This document shows, one piece after another, positions 47,604-57,561 of a stretch of 64,000 nucleotides of DNA (positions within the stretch are counted from its first letter, which is position 1; the number at the start of each line of letters is the position of its first letter). Source of the stretch: Pseudomonadota bacterium (GTDB lineage Bacteria; Pseudomonadota; Alphaproteobacteria; Rhodobacterales; Rhodobacteraceae); assembly GCA_018240425.1 (NCBI GenBank), contig JAFEFU010000071.1:186001-250000 (forward strand), read 5' to 3'. The position numbers and the translations under genes are program-made. Under the pieces are notes generated by a model. That model was given only the letters and a program-made list of their open reading frames with translations. It ran no database searches and had not been told where the DNA came from.

Positions 47604-48637
47604 AGCTTCTCGTTACCGGCGGCGCGGGATTCATCGGCTCGGCGGTGGTGCGCCAGGCCGTCAGGGCCGGGCACCATGTCGTCAACCTCGACAAGCTGAC
47701 CTACGCCGGTTCGCTCTCGAACGTCGCCGAAGTCTCGGACAGCCCGCTTTACGCCTTCGAGAGGGCCGACATCTGCGACCGGGCGCGCCTCGATGCTATC
47801 CTCGGCCAGCACCGGCCAGACGCGATCATGCACCTCGCCGCCGAAAGCCATGTCGACCGCTCGATCGACGGCCCTGCGGCCTTCATCGAGACCAACATCA
47901 CCGGCACCTACACGCTGCTCGAGGCCGCCCGCGCCTTCTGGACCCGCGAGGGCAAGCCCGAGGCCTTCCGCTTCCACCATATCTCGACCGACGAGGTCTT
48001 CGGCTCGCTCGGACCCGACGGCAAGTTCACCGAAGACACGCCATATGACCCGCGCTCGCCCTATTCGGCCTCAAAGGCCGCCTCCGACCATCTGGTGCGC
48101 GCCTGGTTTGAGACCTACGGCCTGCCGGTGGTGCTGACCAACTGCTCGAACAACTACGGCCCCTACCACTTCCCCGAAAAACTGATCCCGGTGGTCATTC
48201 TCAAGGCGCTGGCGGGCGCGCCGATCCCGATCTACGGGGCGGGCGACAACATCCGCGACTGGCTTTACGTCGAGGATCACGCCGACGCCCTCCTGACCGT
48301 GGTCCGGCGCGGCGAGGTCGGCCGGAGCTACAACATCGGCGGCGAGAACGAGGCGACGAACCTCGAACTGGTGAGGAAGATCTGCGCCATCCTCGATGAA
48401 AAGCGCCCCGGCAACCGGCCCTACGCCGACCAGATCGCCTTCGTCGCCGACCGGCCCGGCCATGACCGGCGCTATGCGATCGACCCGGCGCGCGTCCGCG
48501 CCGAACTCGGCTGGCGCCCGTCGGTCACGCTCGATCAGGGGCTGGAAAAGACCGTCCAGTGGTTCCTCGACCACGAAGACTGGTGGCGCGCGCTGGAGGG
48601 CCGCGAGGGCGTGGGCAAGCGGCTCGGCCAGGGCTGA
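47600..48637 (+). CDS. rfbB: dTDP-glucose 4,6-dehydratase
   Basis: A 345-residue Rml[15 protein letters not shown] motif, [23 protein letters not shown] with the catalytic Asp-Glu pair, and [14 protein letters not shown] with the Y-x3-K. It converts dTDP-glucose to dTDP-4-keto-6-deoxyglucose. It converges on the secreted-protein gene at 48663. Confidence 0.95.
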   Translation: MKLLVTGGAGFIGSAVVRQAVRAGHHVVNLDKLTYAGSLSNVAEVSDSPLYAFERADICDRARLDAILGQHRPDAIMHLAAESHVDRSIDGPAAFIETNITGTYTLLEAARAFWTREGKPEAFRFHHISTDEVFGSLGPDGKFTEDTPYDPRSPYSASKAASDHLVRAWFETYGLPVVLTNCSNNYGPYHFPEKLIPVVILKALAGAPIPIYGAGDNIRDWLYVEDHADALLTVVRRGEVGRSYNIGGENEATNLELVRKICAILDEKRPGNRPYADQIAFVADRPGHDRRYAIDPARVRAELGWRPSVTLDQGLEKTVQWFLDHEDWWRALEGREGVGKRLGQG

Positions 48638-48662
48638 TCCGGCGCTGCGCCGCCCCCGCGCG

Positions 48663-49115
48663 TCAGTCGCTCAGGTCAAAGCGGAAATCGTAGGCGCTGC
48701 CCTCCTTGTCGCGCGAATGCAGGAGCATGTCGCCCCGCGCCGCCCGGTATTCCCCCGTGCCGCCGGTGACGGCCAGGGTCGAATCCGCCCCGTCGTAGAA
48801 CGGTCCTCCGACCGTCAGTTGCCCCTTGGCGAGCGTGACGGCGAAATAGCATTCCCAGGCCTTCGCCGGGACGGTGCGGATGCAGAAACCGTTGTCGCTG
48901 CCCACCTTCGTCTTGTCCGCCTCGTCGTAGATCTCGTTGGCGAAGGTCAGCAGGTCACCGGCGCTGTCGCCCTTGGCGCCCACGTCCGCGACCGCATCGG
49001 TCGTGGCATGTTCGACCAGGTTCAGCTTTTCGGCAGCGACCGCCGGCCCGGCGGGGGCCGAGGCCGCCAGCAGAAGGGCAGCGGCCACGAGGCTGCGCGG
49101 CAAGGACAAACCCAT
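48663..49115 (-). CDS. Exported beta-barrel-like protein (allene-oxide-cyclase/dirigent-like)
   Basis: A 150-residue protein with a signal peptide (about residues 1-28, ending PAVAAEK). I chose the ATG at 49115, 5 nt from GGGAGG, rather than the ATG at 49118 or the GTG at 49121. The mature part has the layout of the allene-oxide-cyclase/dirigent barrel: LLTFANEIYDEADKTKVG, CIRTV, WECYFAVTLAKGQLTVGG and VTGGTGEYRAARGDM. Bacterial members have no established role here. It sits with degP between the two halves of the rhamnose gene set. Confidence 0.55.
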   Translation of the reverse strand: MGLSLPRSLVAAALLLAASAPAGPAVAAEKLNLVEHATTDAVADVGAKGDSAGDLLTFANEIYDEADKTKVGSDNGFCIRTVPAKAWECYFAVTLAKGQLTVGGPFYDGADSTLAVTGGTGEYRAARGDMLLHSRDKEGSAYDFRFDLSD

Positions 49116-49237
49116 CATCACCTCCCTGTTTGGCGCGAGGGGCCAGACCCTCCGCGCCGGGCAAGCATAGCATGATGCCGCCCTTCCCGGCGCGGGAAGT
49201 TGCCGCGCCGGGGACAGGGGTGCGGGGCCGCGGTCCC

Positions 49238-50812
49238 TCAGCCCTCGGCCAGAGGCACTGCGACAAAGCTCTTCTGCCCGTGGCGGTCGACCAGCAGAAG
49301 CACCGCGCCGCGCTTGGAATCGGCCGCCTCCTTGACCGCCGCGGCGAAGTCGTCGGCCGAGGTGACCGGCGTCTGGTTGACGCTCTCGATCACGTCGCCC
49401 TGCTGCAACCCCTTGTCGGCCGCCGTCCCCTTGGCGTCGAGCGCGGTCACCACCACGCCCTCGGATCCGTCCGGCAGGCCGAGGCCCTGCGCGTCCTCGG
49501 CGCTCAGCGTCTGCACCGTCAGCCCCAGGGCCGCCACGTCGCTGCCGGACTGCTCGCCTCCGCCCGAGGCCTGCGCGGTCTCGGTCCCGGCATTCTTGCC
49601 GATCGTCAGATCGAGCGTCAGCTTCTTGCCGTCGCGCCAGAGCTCGATCTTGGCCTTGTCGCCCGGCGACAGGTCAGCGATGGCCCGCGCCAGCGCCCGC
49701 GGATCGTCGACCGCCGCGCCGTTGACCGCCAGGATCACGTCCCCGGCCTTGATGCCGGCCTTGGCCGCGGGCGATCCATCCTGGGCCGAGGCGACCAGCG
49801 CCCCCTTGGCCTCCTTCAGCCCGATCGCGCTGGCGATCTGGTCGTCGACCGGCTGGATCTGCACGCCGATGAAGCCGTGCTCGATCGTCCCCTTCTCGAT
49901 GATCCGCTGCACCACCTTCTCGGCCTGGGCCGAGGGGATGGCGAAGCCCACCCCGACGTTGCCGCCGTTGGGCGAGTAGATCGCGGTGTTGATGCCCACG
50001 ACCTTGCCCGAGGCGTCGATCAGCGGCCCGCCCGAATTGCCGTGGTTGATCGCCGCGTCGATCTGGATGAAATCGTCATAGGGACTGTTGTGCAGGTCGC
50101 GCCCGCGCGCCGACACGATCCCCGCCGTCACCGTGGTGCCGATCCCAAAGGGATCGCCGATCGCCACCACCGCATCGCCGAGCCTCAGCTTGTCCGAATC
50201 CCCCCAGGCGATGGTCGGCAGCTTCTCCTTGGCATCGACCTTCAGCACCGCGATGTCGTTCTTGGCGTCGGTGCCCACCAGCTTGGCCGGCAGTTCGGTG
50301 CCGTCATCCAGCTTCACGGTGATCTTGGTCGCGTTCTCGATGACATGGTTGTTGGTGACGATGGTCCCGTCGGGGCTGATGATGAAGCCCGAGCCGAGCG
50401 CCATCGCCTTCTGCGGCGGCGCTTCCTGCCCGCCGCCGCCCTGCCCCGGCATCTGCGGGAATCCGGGGAAGGGGCCGTTCTCGCCGAAAAAGCGGCGGAA
50501 GAACTCGTCGGGCGGCATACCCTGGCCCTGGTCGCCGCCCGGACCCATCTGGCTCATCTGGTTCTGCGGCACCGTGATCTCGGTCGTCACCGTCACCACC
50601 GCCGGCTTGTCGGCCGCGACGATGTCGGCGTAGGACTGCATCGGCTGGCTGGCCACCGTCTCGGCCCAGGCCGGAAGGCCCGCCCCGGCCAGGGCCCCGA
50701 AGGCCACCATCAGCGCGAGGACCGAAGCCCCCGCCAGCCGGCCGCGCCGCACTTTTCTCGTCACTTCCACATCCATCACTTCACCCATCATCTTCTCGAT
50801 CCCGCGAGACAT
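49238..50812 (-). CDS. degP: Do-family periplasmic serine protease/chaperone (DegP/HtrA)
   Basis: About 524 residues from the ATG at 50812; other ATGs a few codons later are possible. A signal segment (about 28-50) is followed by the trypsin-like domain with H156 (TNNHVIEN), D186 (NDIAVLKV) and S260 (HGNSGGPL), a Gly/Pro/Gln-rich LA-loop (83-134), and two PDZ domains (about 285-375 and 420-520). It degrades or refolds damaged envelope proteins. It lies in opposite orientation within the rhamnose set. Confidence 0.93.
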   Translation of the reverse strand: MSRGIEKMMGEVMDVEVTRKVRRGRLAGASVLALMVAFGALAGAGLPAWAETVASQPMQSYADIVAADKPAVVTVTTEITVPQNQMSQMGPGGDQGQGMPPDEFFRRFFGENGPFPGFPQMPGQGGGGQEAPPQKAMALGSGFIISPDGTIVTNNHVIENATKITVKLDDGTELPAKLVGTDAKNDIAVLKVDAKEKLPTIAWGDSDKLRLGDAVVAIGDPFGIGTTVTAGIVSARGRDLHNSPYDDFIQIDAAINHGNSGGPLIDASGKVVGINTAIYSPNGGNVGVGFAIPSAQAEKVVQRIIEKGTIEHGFIGVQIQPVDDQIASAIGLKEAKGALVASAQDGSPAAKAGIKAGDVILAVNGAAVDDPRALARAIADLSPGDKAKIELWRDGKKLTLDLTIGKNAGTETAQASGGGEQSGSDVAALGLTVQTLSAEDAQGLGLPDGSEGVVVTALDAKGTAADKGLQQGDVIESVNQTPVTSADDFAAAVKEAADSKRGAVLLLVDRHGQKSFVAVPLAEG

Positions 50813-51089
50813 CGCTGCATCCTGATCGGGCCACGGCCCCATCGGGCCGACCGGCGCCCGCGGTCCCGGCCTCGCTCGGCGACCGTACGCCCGTCGTTGA
50901 CAGAGATTGTGAATCCCCGCCGAAAGCCAATCCTTGTGTCAGCGTCTCACGGCGGATTGAACGCCCGTGCACCGCGCGCCCCCGCCTGTCCGATTTCCCG
51001 CCGGCGGCGGCCGGGTGGGCCAAATGCGGGCTTGCTTTTGGCCGCCGTCTGCGGGACATCGGGCGGCAGCGCGGGTTCTGGGTCTGGTG

Positions 51090-51962
51090 ATGCGGCTTTT
51101 GATATTCGGGACGACAGGGCAGGTGGCCATCGAACTTGCCCGCAACGCGCCCTTGGTCGGGGCCGTGCCCGCCGCACTTGGCCGCGACCGGGCCGACCTG
51201 ACCGACCCCGCCGCCTGCGCCGCCGCCATTGCCGCGGCCGAAGCGGACATCGTCATCAACGCCGCGGCCTATACCGCCGTCGACCAGGCCGAAGGCGATC
51301 CCGTCACCGCCCGCCTTGTCAATGCCGTGGCACCCGGAGCGATGGCACAGGCCGCCGCCGCGCGCGGCCTGCCCTTCCTCCATGTCTCGACCGACTATGT
51401 GTTCGACGGCGCAGGCCACCGCCCCTGGCGCGAGGACGATCCCACCGCCCCCCTCGGCATCTACGGCGCCACCAAGCTTGAGGGCGAGGGCCTGGTCGCG
51501 GCAGCCGGCGGCCCGCATGTGATCCTGCGCACCGCCTGGGTCTTTTCCGCCCACGGGAAGAACTTCGTGCGCACCATGCTGCGCCTCGGAGAGACGCGCG
51601 AAAGCCTTGGCGTCGTCGACGACCAGCGCGGCGGACCGACGGCGGCGCACGAGATCGCGAGGACCCTGCTCGCCATCGCCTGCGCCTTTGGCGAGGGGCG
51701 CGGCCGGTCGGGCATCTTCCATTTCTGCGGCCAGCCCGCCTGTTCCTGGGCCGACTTCGCCGAGGCGGTCTTCGCCACCTCGTCGCTGCCCCGCAAACCC
51801 GATGTCCGGCGCATCGCCACCGCCGACTATCCCACCCCGGCGCGGCGCCCGGCCAATTCGGTCCTCGACTGCACCCGCATCCGCGACACCTATGGCATCG
51901 GCCAGCCCGACTGGCGCACCGGCCTGCGCACCGTCGTCGGCGAACTGGAGACCTTCGCATGA
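51090..51962 (+). CDS. rfbD: dTDP-4-dehydrorhamnose reductase
   Basis: A 290-residue Rml[20 protein letters not shown] site, [20 protein letters not shown] and the Y-x3-K in YGATKLEGE. It makes dTDP-L-rhamnose. The ATG at 51090 gives the usual length. Its own promoter must lie within the 277 bp before it, because the DNA upstream is transcribed in the other direction. Confidence 0.94.
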   Translation: MRLLIFGTTGQVAIELARNAPLVGAVPAALGRDRADLTDPAACAAAIAAAEADIVINAAAYTAVDQAEGDPVTARLVNAVAPGAMAQAAAARGLPFLHVSTDYVFDGAGHRPWREDDPTAPLGIYGATKLEGEGLVAAAGGPHVILRTAWVFSAHGKNFVRTMLRLGETRESLGVVDDQRGGPTAAHEIARTLLAIACAFGEGRGRSGIFHFCGQPACSWADFAEAVFATSSLPRKPDVRRIATADYPTPARRPANSVLDCTRIRDTYGIGQPDWRTGLRTVVGELETFA

Positions 51963-52849
51963 AAACCACAGGCCGCAAGGGCATCATCCTGGCCGGCGGA
52001 TCGGGCACCCGCCTCTATCCGATCACCCACGCGGTATCCAAGCAGATGCTGCCGCTCTACGACAAGCCGATGATCTACTACCCCCTGTCGGCGCTGATGC
52101 TGTCTGGGATCCGCGAGGTCGCGGTCATCTCGACCCCGCGCGACCTGCCGCAGTTCCGCAGCCTTCTCGGCAACGGCGAGGCCTGGGGGATGAGCTTCAC
52201 CTACATCGTCCAGCCCAACCCCGACGGGCTGGCGCAGGCCTATATCCTCGCCGAGGATTTCCTGGCCGGCGCACCCTCGGCGATGGTCCTCGGCGACAAC
52301 GTCTTTTTCGGAGAGGGGCTGACGGACCGTCTGGCAGCCGCCGACGCCCGGACCTCGGGCGGCACCGTCTTCGGCTACCGCGTCTCGGACCCGGAGCGCT
52401 ATGGCGTGGTCGAGTTCGACCGCGAGGGCCGCGTCCTGTCGATCACCGAAAAGCCGGAGCGCCCGAAAAGCGCCTATGCGGTGACCGGCATCTACTTCCT
52501 TGACGGCGAGGCGCCGGGACGCGCGCGCGACATCCGCCCCTCGGCGCGGGGCGAGCTGGAGATCACCGACCTTCTGAACAGCTACCGGCTGGACGGCAGC
52601 CTGAGCGTCGAGAAACTCGGCCGCGGCTTCGCCTGGCTCGACACCGGCACCCACGAAAGCCTTCTCGATGCCGCCGAATTCATCCGCACCATCGAGGAAC
52701 GCCAGAACCTCAAGGTCGGCTGCCCCGAGGAGATCGCCTTCGAGAACGGCTGGATCAGCGCGGGGCAACTGAGGGAACTGGCCAAGCCCTACCTCAAGAC
52801 GCAGTACGGCAGGTATCTCGCCCGGATCGCGGACGAGGCCGAAGGGTAG
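51959..52849 (+). CDS. rfbA: Glucose-1-phosphate thymidylyltransferase
   Basis: A 296-residue Rml[12 protein letters not shown] nucleotide loop (12-22), [30 protein letters not shown] and [10 protein letters not shown]. It makes dTDP-glucose, the first step to dTDP-rhamnose. ATGA overlap with rfbD. Confidence 0.95.
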   Translation: MKTTGRKGIILAGGSGTRLYPITHAVSKQMLPLYDKPMIYYPLSALMLSGIREVAVISTPRDLPQFRSLLGNGEAWGMSFTYIVQPNPDGLAQAYILAEDFLAGAPSAMVLGDNVFFGEGLTDRLAAADARTSGGTVFGYRVSDPERYGVVEFDREGRVLSITEKPERPKSAYAVTGIYFLDGEAPGRARDIRPSARGELEITDLLNSYRLDGSLSVEKLGRGFAWLDTGTHESLLDAAEFIRTIEERQNLKVGCPEEIAFENGWISAGQLRELAKPYLKTQYGRYLARIADEAEG

Positions 52850-52870
52850 GGTGGGTCGTTGCTCCGCCGG

Positions 52871-52891
52871 ACGGGGCACCGGGATGCCCGT
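52871..52891. terminator. Hairpin between convergent rfbA and a glycosyltransferase gene
   Basis: ACGGGGCA and TGCCCGT form a stem with one bulged G around a 6-nt loop, in the 41-bp gap between the two stop codons. No T run follows, so strength is uncertain. Confidence 0.45.
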
Positions 52892-54060
52892 CAGCCCCCC
52901 GCCGCCCGCCGGAACGACCGCTCCGCCAGCGCCGCCGCGCGGTCCCACCCGAACAGCCCGGCCCGCCGCAGCGCCCGGCCCGCGAGGTCGGCCTGCAACC
53001 CCGGCTCGGTCAGCAGCCGGACGGCCGCCGCCGCCAGTTCCGCGCGGTCCTCCGGCTCGAAATAGAGCCCGGCGTCGCCCACCACCTCGGGCAGGCTTCC
53101 CCGGTTCGCGGCCAGCACCGGCACCCCGCAGGACATGGATTCGAGCGCCGGCAGCCCGAACCCTTCCCACAGCGACGGCATCACCAGCGCGCTGCTGGCA
53201 TTCAGCAGCTCGGCCATCTCGGCATCGGGAATTTCCCCGGTAAAGACAATGCGGTCCGAGGTCCGCACGTCCCGGCTGGCGCCGGCCTTCAGCTCGTCGA
53301 TATTGTCCCAGAACCGCTCGCCCGTGGTCCGCCCGACGATCGCCAGCCGCGCCTCGGGGCAGGCCGCCAGGATCGCGGGCATCGCCTCGATCAGGCGCAG
53401 CACGTTCTTGTGGCGGTTGAAGCCGCCCACATAGGCCAGCAGGGGGGCGCCCTCGGGGATAGCGTGCCGGGCCCGTGCCGCGGCCGCCCGCGCGGCCGGC
53501 AGCGGCCGGAACCCCTCCTCGGCCCCCTCGGTCACCACGTCGATCCGCCGCCGCGCCACGTTGAGCATCGCGGCAATGTCGGCGGCCGAGGCATCGGACA
53601 CGGTCATCACCCGCGTCGCCTGCCACTTGGCCAGCCAGGTCTTGGCCTGCCAGAACCGGAAGTTGCGCCGGGTCGGAAAGACCAGGTCGGGAAAGCGCTC
53701 GGGGATCGTGTCATGGATGCAGACGACCTTGGGCACCCGGCTCAGGATCGGAAAGAACGAGTAATGGGCGGGAAAGAAGAACACATCCGCCCCCAGCCGC
53801 GCCGCCGCCCGCGACTGCGCCCGCATGTCCGCCCCGCCCCGCGCCCCCGCGCCCGAGGCCGCCGCCGCCATCGTCCGCGCCGCGCCTGCGACTGCGACCG
53901 CCACCCCGTCCGGCACCGGCCTTTCCGGCGGGGTCGCGAAGAGCAGCGTATAGCGGAAGTCCCCGCCCCGCGCCGCCAGCGCGCCCACCAGCGACCGGGT
54001 GAAGCGCCCGAACCCGCGTTCGTTGTCCCAGGCGCTGGCGTCGATGCCGACGTGAATCAC
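52891..54060 (-). CDS. Glycosyltransferase family 4 (GT-B)
   Basis: A 389-residue enzyme. The GTG at 54060 is chosen because GGGAAGG lies about 7 nt upstream and it gives the normal IHVGIDASAW start. Visible are VVCIHDTIPERFPD, VSDASAADIA, the donor-domain YVGGFNRHKNVLRLIEAM and LWEGFGLPALESMSCGVPVLA with the E-x7-E motif. It starts 148 bp from, and divergent to, the next glycosyltransferase. Substrate unknown. Confidence 0.85.
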   Translation of the reverse strand: MIHVGIDASAWDNERGFGRFTRSLVGALAARGGDFRYTLLFATPPERPVPDGVAVAVAGAARTMAAAASGAGARGGADMRAQSRAAARLGADVFFFPAHYSFFPILSRVPKVVCIHDTIPERFPDLVFPTRRNFRFWQAKTWLAKWQATRVMTVSDASAADIAAMLNVARRRIDVVTEGAEEGFRPLPAARAAAARARHAIPEGAPLLAYVGGFNRHKNVLRLIEAMPAILAACPEARLAIVGRTTGERFWDNIDELKAGASRDVRTSDRIVFTGEIPDAEMAELLNASSALVMPSLWEGFGLPALESMSCGVPVLAANRGSLPEVVGDAGLYFEPEDRAELAAAAVRLLTEPGLQADLAGRALRRAGLFGWDRAAALAERSFRRAAGG

Positions 54061-54208
54061 GATGAGCCTTCCCGATGCTGGACCGTCCCTTGCCAGTCTG
54101 GCCGCCCGCCCGCCCCGAGGCAACCGCAAGCCAACCGCGGGCGCGCGACTATTTCCCGCTTGCATCGGCCGGGCGCGCTTCGGCAAGACTGTCCGGGGAA
54201 CGGCAAGG

Positions 54209-55357
54209 ATGGCGGCGGAACGCGGCGTGGCGACGGACGGCAAGAGCCTGCATGTGATGGAACTCGGCACCCTTCTCGGGGTGGGCGGGATCACCCGGCA
54301 CATGGTGGCGCTGACCGGCCACCTGCGCGCGCGCGGCCACCGCGTGACCTTCGCCGGCTCGCCCGACGCCTGGGTGAACGGCGCGACCGAGGCCGACTTC
54401 CTCGACCTGCCGATCTTCCAGGTCAGCAGCGGCGGCGGCGGCCTGCCCCGTAGGCTGTGGGCGACCGCGCGGGCGGCGATCCGGCTGCGGCGCTGGCTGC
54501 GGACCCATCGGGTCGACCTGATGCACGCCCATGACAGCGCCCCGGCGCTGGTCGCCAACCTGGCGCGCAAGGGACTGGGGGTGCCGCTGATCGTGACCTA
54601 TCACGGATCCGAGCCCGAGCGGGTGGCGGGCTTTGGCCGCATTGCCCGGGCCTGCGATCTGGTGGTCACGCCCAGCCACCGCTCGGCCGAGGATCTGGCC
54701 AGTCTGGGCGGGGTGCCGCCCGATCGGCTGAAGGTGCTGGGGCTGGGGGTCGATCCGCCGCCCGCGGTTGCTGACGACCGGATTTCGGCCTTGCGGCACA
54801 GGCTTCTCGGCGATGGCGAGCGGCTGATCGTCACCATCGCCCGCCTGACCCGCCAGAAGGGCATCGACATCCTCATCGACTGCGTCGCCCGGCTGAAAGA
54901 GACCCGCCCCGGCTGGCGCTTCGCCCTTGCCGGCGACGGCTTCGAGGAGGCCGAACTGAAGGCGCTCGCCGAACGGCGCGGCGTGCTTGGCCACCTGACC
55001 TTCCTCGGCCGCACGTCCGAGCCGCACCTCCTGCTGCGCGCGGCCGACCTCTTTCTTCTCACCTCGCGGTGGGAGGCCCTGCCCTTCACCATCGTCGAGG
55101 CCTTCCAGGCCGGCTGCCCCGCCGTCGCCACCGCCTGTTCGGGCGTGGTCGAACTGATCGACGACCGGGTCGGGCGGGTGGTGTCGGTGGGCGACGTCCC
55201 GGCGATCTGCGCCGCGGTCGAGGAGGTTCTGGCCGACGAGGGCCGCCGCCGCGCGATGGCCGCTGCGGCGCTGGCGCGGGCGGGCGAGGAGCGTTTCGAT
55301 CCCGGCTGGGTGCATCCGCAGTTCGAGCGGCTCTACAGGGAGGTGGTGCGGTGCTGA
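54209..55357 (+). CDS. Glycosyltransferase family 4 (GT-B)
   Basis: A 382-residue enzyme from the ATG at 54209; an ATG at 54062 would add a Pro/Arg-rich lead without family counterpart. N-terminal MELGTLLGVGGITRHMVAL, then VTPSHRSAEDLA, IARLTRQKGIDILIDC and the E-x7-E in SRWEALPFTIVEAF. It probably adds one sugar of the repeat unit on the cytoplasmic face. Confidence 0.85.
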   Translation: MAAERGVATDGKSLHVMELGTLLGVGGITRHMVALTGHLRARGHRVTFAGSPDAWVNGATEADFLDLPIFQVSSGGGGLPRRLWATARAAIRLRRWLRTHRVDLMHAHDSAPALVANLARKGLGVPLIVTYHGSEPERVAGFGRIARACDLVVTPSHRSAEDLASLGGVPPDRLKVLGLGVDPPPAVADDRISALRHRLLGDGERLIVTIARLTRQKGIDILIDCVARLKETRPGWRFALAGDGFEEAELKALAERRGVLGHLTFLGRTSEPHLLLRAADLFLLTSRWEALPFTIVEAFQAGCPAVATACSGVVELIDDRVGRVVSVGDVPAICAAVEEVLADEGRRRAMAAAALARAGEERFDPGWVHPQFERLYREVVRC

Positions 55358-55459
55358 CGGCAGGCGATAACCCGGATGTCCGGCTTCAGGCAGACGGCGG
55401 AGCGAATCCCCCTTATTGCCGAGGGCGGCACAACGACCCTGTTTTCAACACATTATTGA

Positions 55460-55473
55460 CCGTTCCCGAACGG
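55460..55473. promoter_or_regulatory. Palindrome before the Gfo/Idh/MocA gene
   Basis: CCGTTCCCGAACGG has perfect 6-bp arms around CC and lies 20 bp before the ATG at 55494, just after an AT-rich stretch that may hold the promoter. It could be an operator or a leader hairpin. Confidence 0.4.
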
Positions 55474-55493
55474 ACGGCGGCTGGAGGTTCAGC

Positions 55494-56546
55494 ATGAAGA
55501 TCGGAATTATCGGGGCGGCCGGGAAGATCGGCCAGATGCGGGTCGAGACGGTCCGCGCCAACCCGCGCTGCACCCTGGCGGCGGTGATGGACCTGGCCGC
55601 CGACAAGGCCGCCGCCCTCGCCGGCGGCGCGCCCGCCTTCTCCGACCTCGACCGCTTTCTCGACCAAAAGATGGACGCGGTCATCATCTCGACCCCATCG
55701 CATGTGCGCGAGCCCCTGTGCCTTGCCGCCTTTGCCCGCGGCCTCCACGTCCTGTCGGAAAAGCCGCTCGCCCAGAACCTCGCCTCGGCCCGCCGCATCG
55801 TCGAGGCTGCCCGCGCCGCCAAGCGCCACCTGGGCGGCGGCTTCAACATGCGTTACTACCCGGCCTTCGCCCATGTGAAGGATGTGGTCGCCTCGGGGCG
55901 CATCGGCGAGGTGGATCATGTCCGCGTCTACGGCGGGCACGGCGGCCTGTCCAATTTCACCCATGACTGGGAATACAAGGCCGAATTCTCGGGCGGCGGC
56001 GCGCTTTGGGACGTGGGCATCCACATGACCGACATGGCCCGCCACATCCTGGGCGAGATCACCGAGGTCTATGGCGTCGCCACCTCGCGGGTCTGGAACG
56101 TGCCGGGATCGGAAGACAACGCGATGGCGATCTACAAAAGCCCCTCGGGCGTCTCCGCCCTCTACCAGGCCACCTGGACCGACTGGAAAGGCTACCAGAG
56201 CGCCATCGAGGTCTATGGCACCCGCGGCATGGTTCGGGGCGCCTATGCGCCGATGCACACGCTGACCATCACCCAGGACCGCCCCGGCGGCACGCAAAGG
56301 CGCGAGGTCAACGGCTATTTCGGGGTCAAGGTCCGCGAAAAGCTGAAAAGCTGGAAGGTCACGGCGGTGGACGCCTTCGCCGGCGAACTCGACGACTTCA
56401 TCTCGCTCACCGAGGGCCGCGAGGGGCTGCGCATCGCCGACGGCCACGCCGCACTGCGTGCCATCGAAGTGGCGACGATGGTGCCCGAATCCTCGCGCAC
56501 CGGCCAGCCCGTCCAGCTCGAAAACCTCGGACCGATGCGCCTCTGA
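55494..56546 (+). CDS. Gfo/Idh/MocA-family oxidoreductase
   Basis: A 350-residue NAD(P)-dependent sugar oxidoreductase: IGIIGAAGKIGQMRVETV Rossmann motif, the EKPLAQNLA catalytic block (Lys about residue 94) and the C-terminal beta-sheet domain with GGGALWDVGIHMTDMARHIL. GGAGG stands 7 nt before the ATG. Its place among glycosyltransferases suggests it makes a modified sugar nucleotide, though catabolic roles are also common in the family. Confidence 0.85.
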   Translation: MKIGIIGAAGKIGQMRVETVRANPRCTLAAVMDLAADKAAALAGGAPAFSDLDRFLDQKMDAVIISTPSHVREPLCLAAFARGLHVLSEKPLAQNLASARRIVEAARAAKRHLGGGFNMRYYPAFAHVKDVVASGRIGEVDHVRVYGGHGGLSNFTHDWEYKAEFSGGGALWDVGIHMTDMARHILGEITEVYGVATSRVWNVPGSEDNAMAIYKSPSGVSALYQATWTDWKGYQSAIEVYGTRGMVRGAYAPMHTLTITQDRPGGTQRREVNGYFGVKVREKLKSWKVTAVDAFAGELDDFISLTEGREGLRIADGHAALRAIEVATMVPESSRTGQPVQLENLGPMRL

Positions 56547-56627
56547 CGCGCTTGGCGGTTGGCAGGCCCTTCCGCGGCTTGGTATAACCGCCAGAGTTGA
56601 GCAAAGCCATTCACACGGGAATTGATT

Positions 56628-57548
56628 GTGACCGCCGACCCGCTTCTTTCCATCGTCGTGACCATCGTGGACGGGGGCGGGCAGCTGCGCGCCTTCCTGA
56701 ACGCCGTCCGCGCCTCGCAGAACCCGCCGCGGCTTGAGCTGATCGTGCCCTACGACGCCTCGATCGCCGACACCGGCGCGATGGCCGCCGACTTTCCCGA
56801 GGCCCGCTTCATCGACATGGGGCCCGTCGCCACCGGCCGTCCGATCACCACCGAGGCGGGAAAGCACGAGCTTTACGACCGCCGCCGCGCCACCGGCCTT
56901 GCCGCAGCCACCGGCGACATCATCGGCATTCTCGAGGACCGCGGCCGCCCGCGCCCCGACTGGGCGCGCAAGATCGTCGATTCCCACGCCCGGACCGGCA
57001 AGAACGTCATCGGCGGCGCCGTCGATTGCATGGAGCCGGTCAGCCTCTTGAACTGGGCCTTCTACGTCTCGGACTTCGGCCGCTATGGCCGCCCGTTCGA
57101 CACCGGCCCGGTCGAATGGGTGACCGACGTGAACGTCAGCTACTCGCGCAAGGCGCTCGAGATGACGCGCCACCTGTGGAAAGAACGCTACAACGAACCC
57201 GTGGTGAACTGGTTCCTTCTCGAACAGGGCGAACAGCTCATCCTGTCGAACGAGATCGTCGTCGAACATACCCGCCCGCCGACCACGCTGGGCGTTCTTC
57301 TGCCCGAGCGTTTCCACTGGGGGCGGCTCTTCGGCTGGATCCGCGCCATGCATTTCACCCCCCGCCAGCGGCTGATCTACACGCTGATGGGCCCCCTCAT
57401 CCCGCCGCGCCTGTGGCTGCGCCACCTGATGACCCAGTTCCGCAAGGGCAAGGGCGGGCGCTATCTTCTGGCGCTCCCGTATGTGATGATCCTGACCACC
57501 GCCTGGACCGCCGGCGAGGTCTGGGGCTACATCACCCGCAAACCCTGA
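56628..57548 (+). CDS. Glycosyltransferase family 2-like protein
   Basis: A 306-residue protein; GTG at 56628 chosen over the TTG at 56622 on spacing to GGGA. The N-terminal part is GT-A-like (LLSIVVTIVDGGGQLRAFLNAV, then LELIVPYDASI), but the usual DxD is replaced by ILEDRGRPRPDW. The later part has VEWVTDVNVSYSRKAL and ends with hydrophobic segments, so it is probably membrane-bound. Transfer activity is likely but not certain. Confidence 0.7.
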   Translation: MTADPLLSIVVTIVDGGGQLRAFLNAVRASQNPPRLELIVPYDASIADTGAMAADFPEARFIDMGPVATGRPITTEAGKHELYDRRRATGLAAATGDIIGILEDRGRPRPDWARKIVDSHARTGKNVIGGAVDCMEPVSLLNWAFYVSDFGRYGRPFDTGPVEWVTDVNVSYSRKALEMTRHLWKERYNEPVVNWFLLEQGEQLILSNEIVVEHTRPPTTLGVLLPERFHWGRLFGWIRAMHFTPRQRLIYTLMGPLIPPRLWLRHLMTQFRKGKGGRYLLALPYVMILTTAWTAGEVWGYITRKP

Positions 57549-57561
57549 GCCGGAGGACAGG

